A DNA stretch of 5,739 nt, taken from Promethearchaeota archaeon. Lineage in GTDB: Archaea > Asgardarchaeota > Lokiarchaeia > Sigynarchaeales > SOKP01. The stretch covers positions 1-5,739 of the forward strand of contig JAGXOB010000040.1 of the NCBI GenBank assembly GCA_019894735.1. The letters are read 5' to 3'. The notes under the pieces were generated by a model. The model was not told the origin of the DNA and did no database searches. It saw only the letters and a list, made by a program, of their open reading frames with translations. How positions within the stretch are numbered: position 1 is the stretch's first letter; each line of letters starts with the position of its first letter. The translations under genes and the position numbers were made by a program. Of this stretch, positions 1-5,350 are shown piece by piece.

Positions 1-132
1 GATTGGACCAATTAAACCGATCCCAGCAAACCCTAAAATCATTGTTGCTCCAGGCTTTATCTCAGTTTTTAAGTCTTCAATGATAATTGAGCTTCTTTTA
101 CCCTTTTCACAAATATATTCTTTTTTAACCAT
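1..132 (-). CDS. PAC2-family (proteasome assembly chaperone-like) protein, partial
   Basis: This is the N-terminal part, about 44 residues, of a gene running leftwards off the window; its 3' end is missing. The visible protein starts MVKKEYICEKG, continues through a polar stretch, and reaches a hydrophobic Gly-rich strand-loop, ILGFAGIGLIGPI. That segment resembles the first beta strand and glycine loop of PAC2 proteins (pattern like hGFxGhGhhG), which in archaea are linked to proteasome assembly or are of unknown function. ATG at 132 is preferred over the in-frame ATG at 138, because a purine-rich AAAAGGAA site lies at a normal distance from 132 and almost touches 138. The gene is divergent from the small membrane protein gene. 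The family call rests on one motif in a short fragment, so another Gly-rich alpha/beta protein is possible. Confidence 0.66.
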   Translation of the reverse strand, partial: MVKKEYICEKGKRSSIIIEDLKTEIKPGATMILGFAGIGLIGPI

Positions 133-173
133 GTTCATTTCCTTTTCAATTCATGAATTATTTGATTTTTTTT

Positions 174-196
174 ATATTATACTTACAATATAATAT
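174..196. promoter_or_regulatory. AT-only inverted repeat, possible TATA/operator of the PAC2-like gene
   Basis: ATATTATA (174-181) and TATAATAT (189-196) are perfect 8-base inverted arms around a 7-base spacer. They lie in the divergent spacer, 42-64 bases before the start at 132. Read on the minus strand, either arm could serve as a TATA box, giving a leader of roughly 20-35 bases that would contain the AAAAGGAA ribosome-binding site. Because the region is so AT-rich, chance is a real alternative. Confidence 0.3.
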
Positions 197-314
197 TTAT
201 GAAACAAATCAATATTAAAATTCCTTTTATGGATTATTTATTAAATATAAAAGCAATATTGATTCAAAACATAAGGAAAGCGTATTAGAACTTTATTTTT
301 TATTATCTGTAGAG

Positions 315-322
315 ATAAATAT
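315..322 (+). promoter_or_regulatory. TATA-like box of the small membrane protein gene
   Basis: ATAAATAT is centred about 26 bases before the ATG at 344. This is the spacing expected for an archaeal promoter that starts transcription at or next to the start codon. No Shine-Dalgarno site is visible before that ATG, which agrees with a leaderless message. In AT-rich DNA this evidence is only moderate. Confidence 0.35.
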
Positions 323-343
323 CCTATTCGAAGATTAATGATC

Positions 344-475
344 ATGAATAAAACAGAAATTAAGAAAAAAAAAGGTTTCATTAAGGAATACAGATCAGAT
401 ATTTTAGGTATCGCGACTTTTATCGTAGCTTTATTGTTCATATTTTGGATAGGAAGTCTTGGGTTTTACTGGTAA
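344..475 (+). CDS. Small single-pass membrane protein (43 aa), unknown function
   Basis: The short frame begins MNKTEIKKKKGFIKEYR and ends in the stop TAA at 473-475. Residues 1-17 are hydrophilic and lysine-rich. Residues about 20-42 form one long hydrophobic helix, rich in Ile, Leu and Phe and ending in GFYW, with nothing after it. Basic residues before a C-terminal helix suggest a cytoplasmic N-terminus and a tail-anchored topology by the positive-inside rule. An in-frame ATG at 338 would add two residues (MI); 344 is chosen because a TATA-like box sits 26 bases before it. I do not recognise a family: it has the general shape of small Sec or energy-complex subunits but no diagnostic motif. 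A longer minus-strand frame overlaps it (241-441) and looks like its antisense shadow. Real but tentative. Confidence 0.5.
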   Translation: MNKTEIKKKKGFIKEYRSDILGIATFIVALLFIFWIGSLGFYW

Positions 476-600
476 TCAACTCGAGTAACTTGGAGAACAG
501 TAATTTATACAAATTATTCATGATCTTTTACTTGATTACAATTCATTTTAGGTAACTCTCAGAAATTCGATAAGAAGCAATTTATTTAGATGATCTTAAA

Positions 601-640
601 TTTTAAATATCATAAAACTAGAGTAAAACTAGTTTAAAAA
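601..640 (+). promoter_or_regulatory. Promoter region of the peroxiredoxin-like gene (two TATA-like boxes)
   Basis: Two candidate boxes precede the start at 662. TTTTAAATAT (601-610) would start transcription near 632 and give a leader of about 30 bases. TTTAAAAA (633-640) is centred about 26 bases before the ATG and would give a leaderless message. No strong Shine-Dalgarno site precedes the ATG; GTGATGTGAAAG is at best a weak one. The sequence does not show which box is used, and both could be. Confidence 0.4.
614..635. repeat. AAAACTAG direct repeat with 11-base period, also an inverted repeat; possible operator
   Basis: AAAACTAG occurs at 614-621 and again at 625-632, exactly 11 bases apart, about one helical turn. 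The same stretch also reads as the inverted pair AAACTAG (615-621) and CTAGTTT (629-635) around 7 bases. It lies between the two TATA-like boxes of the peroxiredoxin-like gene, where an archaeal regulator would block or recruit the basal factors. A regulator-binding role is inferred from position and symmetry only. Confidence 0.35.
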
Positions 641-661
641 ATGAAATTTGTGATGTGAAAG

Positions 662-1183
662 ATGGTTAAAAACAAGATTGAAGTGGGAGATAAAGCACCT
701 CTTTTTAAAATTGAATCATACAACGCTGGGATGATTGATTTAGGAGATTTAATAAGTAGGAAGCAGAAAATCGTCTTGATTTTTTCAAGGTATTTTGGCT
801 GTCCGATTTGTCAACTTGACTTCTCAATACTATTAGAAGCGGTTCCAGAAATTAAAGAGAAAGGCGCAAAACTGCTTTATATAACTCAATCGGGTGAGGA
901 AGCTGCGCAAGAATTTATTAAAAAATATAACGTAGATTTCCCAGTCATCCCTTCTTCAAAAGACGAGTCATACGCCGAATATGGACTGGGTTTGATGACT
1001 AGTGGCGCAGTAATGCAGATAAGAAGTAAGTTAAAGGAAGTTAATAAATTAGGCATAACTCATGGACCTTATGAAGGTTGGGAAAAACAGAGTGCAGGAC
1101 AATTTGTTATTGGTGAAGATGGAACCATACTCCATGAAAGAAAGGGTTGGTTATTACTTCCTGAAATTTTTGCAGTCCTTTAG
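662..1183 (+). CDS. Peroxiredoxin-like (AhpC/TSA-superfamily) thioredoxin-fold protein
   Basis: This 173-residue protein has the layout of the AhpC/TSA group. VGDKAPLFKIES (8-19) is the usual entry strand. KIVLIFSRYFGCPICQLDF (36-54) is the core strand and active-site loop. LLYITQ (71-76) and FPVIPSS (93-99) are later strands, and GQFVIGEDGTILHERKG (146-162) is the typical closing hairpin. The only cysteines are Cys47 and Cys50 in a CPIC motif. Classical peroxiredoxins have PxxxT/SxxC; here the threonine/serine position is not conserved and a second cysteine follows, as in the 'peroxiredoxin-like' branch with RYxxCPxC. The likely role is a cytoplasmic thiol peroxidase or disulfide reductase; the substrate cannot be told. 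No signal peptide is seen. The length is normal and the C-terminus (LLLPEIFAVL) appears complete. It sits alone between spacers, so it is probably transcribed by itself. Confidence 0.85.
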   Translation: MVKNKIEVGDKAPLFKIESYNAGMIDLGDLISRKQKIVLIFSRYFGCPICQLDFSILLEAVPEIKEKGAKLLYITQSGEEAAQEFIKKYNVDFPVIPSSKDESYAEYGLGLMTSGAVMQIRSKLKEVNKLGITHGPYEGWEKQSAGQFVIGEDGTILHERKGWLLLPEIFAVL

Positions 1184-1236
1184 TTTGGATATTGTGTTAA
1201 ACAAAAATTTATTTTTATTATTTAGTTAACAATTTC

Positions 1237-1243
1237 TTTTTTT
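1237..1243 (+). terminator. T-tract terminator candidate after the peroxiredoxin-like gene
   Basis: A run of seven T in a T-rich stretch (about 1234-1249) lies some 55 bases after the stop at 1181-1183. Archaeal RNA polymerase terminates at such U-tracts without needing a hairpin, and none is evident here. Confidence 0.4.
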
Positions 1244-1279
1244 ATTTTCTGCAATATTGGTAAAATCAATTTAGTCGGC

Positions 1280-1297
1280 TTATAAAGCATATAAAGA
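1280..1297 (+). promoter_or_regulatory. Tandem TATA-like boxes in the 1184-1421 spacer
   Basis: TTATAAAG (1280-1287) and CATATAAAG (1288-1296) stand in tandem after a GGC that could contribute to a BRE. Transcription would start near 1305-1320, leaving a leader of roughly 100 bases before the small gene at 1422, or producing a separate short RNA. The CATATAAA core recurs exactly at 1403-1410 just before that gene. Confidence 0.35.
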
Positions 1298-1352
1298 TAT
1301 TACCTGCATATCACACAGTTTCAAAAGAACAAGAATTCTGACTTCTATATAT

Positions 1353-1392
1353 GTAGATATTTCAAGGCTATTATCTGGATATCTACTCGTAG
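1353..1392 (+). other. Inverted repeat / hairpin in the leader region of the small helical gene
   Basis: GTAGATAT (1353-1360) and ATATCTAC (1379-1386) are perfect 8-base arms with an 18-base loop; two G-U pairs could extend the stem inwards. The second arm overlaps another small palindrome, CTAC-TC-GTAG (1383-1392), so two alternative hairpins share the CTAC. This could be an RNA leader structure, part of an untranslated RNA or a protein-binding site. No tRNA features, C/D boxes or known riboswitch motif were recognised. Confidence 0.3.
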
Positions 1393-1402
1393 AAATTGTG
1401 AA

Positions 1403-1411
1403 CATATAAAA
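1403..1411 (+). promoter_or_regulatory. Proximal TATA-like box of the small helical gene
   Basis: CATATAAAA is centred about 24 bases before the ATG at 1431, consistent with near-leaderless initiation at that internal Met codon (Met4 of the longest frame). It lies too close to the ATG at 1422 to serve it by a conventional start site. Confidence 0.35.
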
Positions 1412-1421
1412 TTCCTCAGGG

Positions 1422-1694
1422 ATGACGATTATGATAAGTTCAAGATTAAATGATTCGGAACCCATTCAAAACCTTAAAGATTTGTTTTACGATGAAGAAC
1501 TTAAGGAAGAAATTGAAGCTAAGATAATAAGCCTACCGGAAAAGAACAAGAGATCGAATTTTAAACTGCTCCAGGAGATTCAAACCGTTTTACAGAGATG
1601 TACGCACTTGACGGAAAAGCAAAGATTAATGTATTGCGAGAGTCAAAGGTATTTCATGAAGCAATATCTGCGGGAAATGAATAAAAAACCTTGA
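1422..1694 (+). CDS. Small helical protein of unknown function (up to 90 aa)
   Basis: I do not recognise this protein. It is hydrophilic and predicted mostly helical from its pattern: an acidic segment around 20-33 (DLFYDEELKEEIEA), then KLLQEIQTVLQRC (48-60), then a basic, aromatic-rich C-terminal helix ending KQYLREMNKKP. There are two cysteines, Cys60 and Cys72, and no membrane segment. The first ATG (1422) has AGGG directly against it. ATG at 1431 (Met4) has a GGATGA sequence a few bases before it and a TATA-like box 24 bases upstream, so the true protein may be 87 residues. The gene converges on the vWA gene with only three bases between stop codons. Its compositional coherence supports a real gene, but with no recognised family the call stays tentative. 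Confidence 0.55.
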   Translation: MTIMISSRLNDSEPIQNLKDLFYDEELKEEIEAKIISLPEKNKRSNFKLLQEIQTVLQRCTHLTEKQRLMYCESQRYFMKQYLREMNKKP

Positions 1695-1697
1695 ATT

Positions 1698-3428
1698 TCA
1701 TGTTGAATAGTATTTCCTTACTTCTTCTATTACTAAATTAATCAAATCTTTACTGTTCTTAATTGCGTAAAATGTTACTTTTTCTAATAAGCCTTTGAAT
1801 TTATCTTCAGGTATTTTTGAGGCTCCAATGAAAAAACCCACAATTTTGTGTCCTCTATTAGTCAAACTTAAAAGTAACTTTTTTGCGTTATTCCAATTAT
1901 AGATTCCAAAGTCAGTTATAATAAACAGTAAAACTTCTCTGTCTGATTTTTCGCATTGTTTAACTATCGCTTTTATTGGTAACTGCGTCCCTCCACCTTG
2001 ATATCTTAATAAAGTGTGTTCTGCTTTTTGGTAGCTATCAGTCCAATCGCAAATATCTGCGCGATTAGAAAAATTTATAATGCTAAATTTAACGCCTTTT
2101 TTAGCGGCAAAATGGAGTGCAGCAAAAGACGCCAACAAAGCCGTATGATAAACACCACTTGCTTTCTTTGCTAAGTAATTCCATTTCATAGAACCAGAAG
2201 AATCAAGAACAAGAAGTAAATCCGGAATTTGCTTTTCTATTAAGTGCCCTTCACCAATTTTCTTCGCCCATTTTCGAGTAGTTATATTTGGAATAATTAT
2301 AGGACTACTTAAAACGGTTTGAACTACATCCAACGCTTCTAATGGATCTCCAAGACGCCAAACTTCGGGATAGATAGGTAGCAATCCTCCTGGTTTTTCT
2401 TCGTAGATCTTAATTTGAATCAAATCTTTAGCTAGCCCTCTATACCACGTAGCTAAGGGATTTCCATCAATCATTATTCCCGCTTGACCTGCTGGAGCAC
2501 CAAACTCGGAATAGGGTGTTTTTTTTGCGAATTCTTCTGCTTTTTGTCTTAATTCGTCGTCGTTATCTTCCTTAAATTTGTCTAGATTCTTGTTTTCTAG
2601 AGGATTATCCATGACCTCTAAAATATCTTCAGGAAATTCCACATTAGAGTCACTTCTTCCTTGAGATTTTCGAGTAGCTTTACCATCGCTGTGTTGTGAG
2701 CTTGAACCAACTAATGTAAATGTATTGTTCACAAGTGATTTTAGATGATATGCTATTCTAGAAACTTTATCTTCCCAGAGGGTCTCATCCTCAAAATTCT
2801 TTTTCACAACATTAACCACTTTACTTGCTACATTTTCCACACTAGAGAAAAAATCAGCATCAGCTATTTTAACGTCCAATAGCTTTTCGTAAGATCGAAA
2901 TAGAAATTTTGAGAACTCACTTAATTTATTTTTACTTTTATCCAACAAGTGTGCATAGGTTTTATTCAGCTCCCAAAAGATTAGATCTGGATTTTTTCTA
3001 TGAAGTTTAGCATCAATAATCAAATCTGCGAAAATATTAACCACAATTGGAGCGAAGTTCTCGTTTACATAGGTCATAGCGGCTTTCAATAGTTTCGCAT
3101 TAATTAAACCGTCATAAGGAATAATTTGATAGTGAGAGACTTCATGAAGAGATATTGCGTAAAAAAAATTTACATAATCTTGATCTTCTATGAAAATAGG
3201 TGTGTTTGCTAAATTCATAGTAATTTTCCACTTATCGTGTGGGTCAATATAAAACCCTTCTAAATTTGAGTAGTCGAATATGAAATTAGGTAAGTCTAAA
3301 GGTGGGAAAAAAAATTCTTTTTGCGTTTTAGACCAGGCAGTCTTCGCTAATTCTATAACATGTTGTTCCCTTAGAGTTAAATTCTTTTTAGATACGCTTC
3401 TTATCTTATTTTTTCTAGTCTTTGCCAT
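1698..3428 (-). CDS. vWA-domain protein with N-terminal HExxH metallopeptidase-like domain (MoxR partner)
   Basis: This 576-residue protein has two recognisable parts. Residues about 20-240 contain SLHEVSHYQ with an HExxH motif (His95, Glu96, His99), followed by NIFADLIIDAKLH (131-143). The spacing of this pair resembles the HExxH...NxxxD arrangement of predicted metallopeptidase-vWA proteins (COG3864/DUF2201-like), so zinc binding by His95, His99 and perhaps Asp135 is plausible. A Ser-rich then acidic, charged linker covers about 241-300. The C-terminal vWA domain has an intact MIDAS: DSSGS (409-413), Thr481 in GGGTQL, and Asp506 in IITDFG. The N-terminus is basic, with no signal or membrane segment, so it is cytoplasmic. 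It follows the AAA+ gene by 17 bases and is probably cotranscribed. MIDAS vWA partners typically bind MoxR ATPases and present clients. Whether the HExxH domain cleaves or only binds is unknown. No in-frame start lies between the ATG at 3428 and the upstream gene. Confidence 0.85.
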   Translation of the reverse strand: MAKTRKNKIRSVSKKNLTLREQHVIELAKTAWSKTQKEFFFPPLDLPNFIFDYSNLEGFYIDPHDKWKITMNLANTPIFIEDQDYVNFFYAISLHEVSHYQIIPYDGLINAKLLKAAMTYVNENFAPIVVNIFADLIIDAKLHRKNPDLIFWELNKTYAHLLDKSKNKLSEFSKFLFRSYEKLLDVKIADADFFSSVENVASKVVNVVKKNFEDETLWEDKVSRIAYHLKSLVNNTFTLVGSSSQHSDGKATRKSQGRSDSNVEFPEDILEVMDNPLENKNLDKFKEDNDDELRQKAEEFAKKTPYSEFGAPAGQAGIMIDGNPLATWYRGLAKDLIQIKIYEEKPGGLLPIYPEVWRLGDPLEALDVVQTVLSSPIIIPNITTRKWAKKIGEGHLIEKQIPDLLLVLDSSGSMKWNYLAKKASGVYHTALLASFAALHFAAKKGVKFSIINFSNRADICDWTDSYQKAEHTLLRYQGGGTQLPIKAIVKQCEKSDREVLLFIITDFGIYNWNNAKKLLLSLTNRGHKIVGFFIGASKIPEDKFKGLLEKVTFYAIKNSKDLINLVIEEVRKYYST

Positions 3429-3445
3429 CTCGAAATAACGCTGTA

Positions 3446-5173
3446 CTACTCCTCCTTTTGAATGTAGTCTATTTTATCTAAAATATCTCTCAATTTTAAA
3501 GCTTCAGAACCTCCCGAAATTTGTATATTAACTAAAGAATCATTATTTGTTCCAGTAACATTTATCTCAATGAGCAAATCCTCCGTTCTAATCTGTTTGG
3601 TTTGCCTTCTTTTAAAAGCTTCTTGTAAAGATTTGTCTAAATTGGGAAATTCGCTAGCTATGTCTGCCCAGATTTCTTTATGGTTTATGTATTTAAAAAG
3701 ATAATCAGTAACCGTTTGTCGATATAATTCTTGATTACAAAAATTAATTAAATAAGCTCGGTTAGGGAAATCAATATCTTCAATTAAATCATTTCGGATA
3801 CTTGCAAGTGATTTGATATCTCCGCTTTTTGAAGAATTTTTTATCTTTTGGGCGAGTTTTGAATATTTTTTATCCTTAATAGAATTCACAAAAGGTAGTA
3901 AATCGTTTTTAACAATTAAATCGTTTTTCTGGTAATTCTTTAATGTATCTAAATCATCATCCTTAGATTCGCCATCCCTAAATCTTTCAGCTATTTGATA
4001 GCATATTTCACGATTAATATATCTTTTCTGAATTAAATTTAATAAATTCTTTGAAAACTCGTATGAGTTTCCCCAATAGGGTGATTTCTCTAATTCTCTT
4101 CTTGAATAAATAGCTCTATGAGAAATTACATAAGGAGCTATTGTATTTACCAGATTAATGTCAACTTGTTTAAGATTTAATAACCAAGTTAAAGCTTTTG
4201 AATATCTTAAAAGATCTTTAGCAACTCTTACACTTAATATAGTTTCGATTTTATTACAGACATTCTGGTTTGTATTGAAGTGACATCCCGAGCATAATCC
4301 GGAACTTGGTTTGAGATTTTCAGAACTCCCTTTATCTACTCTCTCGCATAATGTAAAATCTCTGATAATCGCGTGGATATAATTATTTACCTCTTTGTCG
4401 AAGGGAATCTTATTAACGTAATACCAAATTTCCATTAACTCATCAATTGTTAATATTTTTGGCACTTGTATCAGTTCGTCAAAACCACTATATTTTTCAT
4501 CTTTGCCAGTTAATATCAATTCTAAATCGTGACTCGAAGGCATTACGATGGGGATCGAAATTCCAAAGCGATCTAAGAAGGGTTGGGACAAGTCAAATGT
4601 CCCAACATCTTGAGGATTTATTGTTGCAAACAAGCAATACTTGTCAACCGTTTTGATTTCGTCGTAATATTTGATAGTTCCCTCGGCTAAAAGTGACAAT
4701 AGAATATCTTGAGCATATGGCGTTAAACGGTTTACTTCGTCAATAATTTTCCAAAAACTTGTTACAAATTGCCTCCATACAACTTCTTCTTCCCCATCAT
4801 GCATTAACTTCCCTAGTTTAAGAGTTCCAACGAGTTTTTCTTCAGTAAGCTGAGGGTGACCTCTTATAATTGAATTTTCAATTACATTTAGCGAATCTCC
4901 AGTAAACATACGGCCTAAAAGCTTTGTAAGGCTAGTTTTCCCCCCACCATGTCCACCAACTAATAACATTGCTGAATTTGGAACCAGCGCATTTAATACG
5001 CACAAAGACAATATTTCTGGTAGTGTTCTTGTTTTAACCTTTTGAGTTTCTTCATTAAAATATGTTATTTCCAGATTCTTAGAGTGGACAAATAGTTGAT
5101 TCGCTTGAGTCAAATTGATTATCTTCCAAACTTTTTTCCTTAATAACTCTTCTTCAATAATTTTTGTCGACAT
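3446..5173 (-). CDS. MoxR-like AAA+ ATPase with four-cysteine insertion
   Basis: This 575-residue protein has a full AAA+ core. Walker A is GGHGGGKTS (73-81; Lys79, Thr80). Walker B is WKIIDEVNR (141-149; Asp145, Glu146). Sensor 1 is FATINPQD (Asn186), and the arginine-finger region is FLDRFG (Arg202). The lid carries SVRVAKDLLRYSKAL (314-328), matching the MoxR sensor-2 segment, with Arg316 as candidate sensor-2 residue. Directly before it lie Cys276, Cys294, Cys297 and Cys306, a C-x17-CxxC-x8-C pattern suited to Zn or an iron-sulfur cluster and not usual for MoxR proteins. Residues about 340-575 form a long, mostly helical and charged C-terminal extension ending in a beta-rich, Gly-containing tail, well beyond the roughly 300-350 residues of typical MoxR. 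It is predicted to hydrolyse ATP as a ring to remodel a client with the vWA protein encoded next. No Shine-Dalgarno site is seen; a palindromic TATA-like box 27 bases upstream suggests leaderless initiation. Confidence 0.88.
   Translation of the reverse strand: MSTKIIEEELLRKKVWKIINLTQANQLFVHSKNLEITYFNEETQKVKTRTLPEILSLCVLNALVPNSAMLLVGGHGGGKTSLTKLLGRMFTGDSLNVIENSIIRGHPQLTEEKLVGTLKLGKLMHDGEEEVVWRQFVTSFWKIIDEVNRLTPYAQDILLSLLAEGTIKYYDEIKTVDKYCLFATINPQDVGTFDLSQPFLDRFGISIPIVMPSSHDLELILTGKDEKYSGFDELIQVPKILTIDELMEIWYYVNKIPFDKEVNNYIHAIIRDFTLCERVDKGSSENLKPSSGLCSGCHFNTNQNVCNKIETILSVRVAKDLLRYSKALTWLLNLKQVDINLVNTIAPYVISHRAIYSRRELEKSPYWGNSYEFSKNLLNLIQKRYINREICYQIAERFRDGESKDDDLDTLKNYQKNDLIVKNDLLPFVNSIKDKKYSKLAQKIKNSSKSGDIKSLASIRNDLIEDIDFPNRAYLINFCNQELYRQTVTDYLFKYINHKEIWADIASEFPNLDKSLQEAFKRRQTKQIRTEDLLIEINVTGTNNDSLVNIQISGGSEALKLRDILDKIDYIQKEE
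3449..3455 (-). promoter_or_regulatory. GGAGGAG ribosome-binding site overlapping the end of the AAA+ gene
   Basis: On the minus strand GGAGGAG forms the last codons before the TAG stop of the AAA+ gene. It is the strongest Shine-Dalgarno sequence in the window, but it ends 20 bases before the vWA ATG, farther than usual. It probably supports re-initiation, coupling the vWA protein to translation of the ATPase. The two Glu codons alone could also explain it. Confidence 0.4.
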
Positions 5174-5194
5174 TTGGGGAATTCTCGTAAGATT

Positions 5195-5206
5195 TTTAAT
5201 ATTAAA
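5195..5206 (-). promoter_or_regulatory. Palindromic TATA-like box of the AAA+/vWA operon
   Basis: TTTAATATTAAA is a perfect 12-base palindrome centred 27 bases before the ATG at 5173, the archaeal TATA-to-start distance for a leaderless message. No ribosome-binding site precedes the ATG (TTCCCCAA on the minus strand), which agrees. A second TATA-like string, TTTATATAA on the minus strand, lies farther upstream around 5222-5231 and could be an alternative promoter. Confidence 0.45.
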
Positions 5207-5289
5207 TAAAAATCAGTTCACTTATATAAAAATTAGTATTATTTCTTTAATTTGAGGTAGAAAATCCGCGCCTATCAGTTTTAAATCAA

Positions 5290-5303
5290 TTAAAGATCTT
5301 TAA
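5290..5303. repeat. 14-base perfect palindrome in the spacer upstream of the AAA+ operon
   Basis: TTAAAGATCTTTAA reads the same on both strands, centred on GATC. It overlaps the A-run that forms the minus-strand T-tract. It could be an operator for the operon, a terminator hairpin for the gene to its right, or chance in AT-rich DNA. Confidence 0.3.
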
Positions 5304-5309
5304 AAAAAA
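5302..5309 (-). terminator. T8 terminator candidate after the 117-residue gene
   Basis: On the minus strand a run of eight T lies about 41 bases past the stop at 5351-5353, followed at once by the rest of the TTAAAGATCTTTAA palindrome. Archaeal termination needs only such a tract. It would separate transcription of the 117-residue gene from the AAA+/vWA operon. Confidence 0.45.
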
Positions 5310-5350
5310 GAAGTAATTGTTATCCTCTTATTATTAAACCTTTTCACATC

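Noticed and set aside
199..288. Plus-strand 29-residue frame starting MKQINIKIPF
   Set aside because: It is very short, without a ribosome-binding site or a clear domain or membrane pattern, and its composition reflects AT-rich spacer.
241..441. Minus-strand frame of 66 residues with hydrophobic segments
   Set aside because: It overlaps the better-formed plus-strand small membrane protein; its hydrophobicity largely mirrors the opposite strand, and it has no ordered N-terminus or promoter-like support.
1184..1421. Possible tRNA or known riboswitch in the spacer
   Set aside because: No T-loop GTTCRA sequence, acceptor stem pairing or recognised riboswitch core was found; only simple inverted repeats are present.
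1280..1465. Minus-strand frame of 61 residues
   Set aside because: It overlaps the start of the plus-strand helical gene and the hairpin region, and shows no motif or start signal.
4447..4656. Plus-strand frame of 69 residues inside the AAA+ gene
   Set aside because: It is antisense to the conserved AAA+ core, including sensor 1 and the arginine finger, which explains the open frame.
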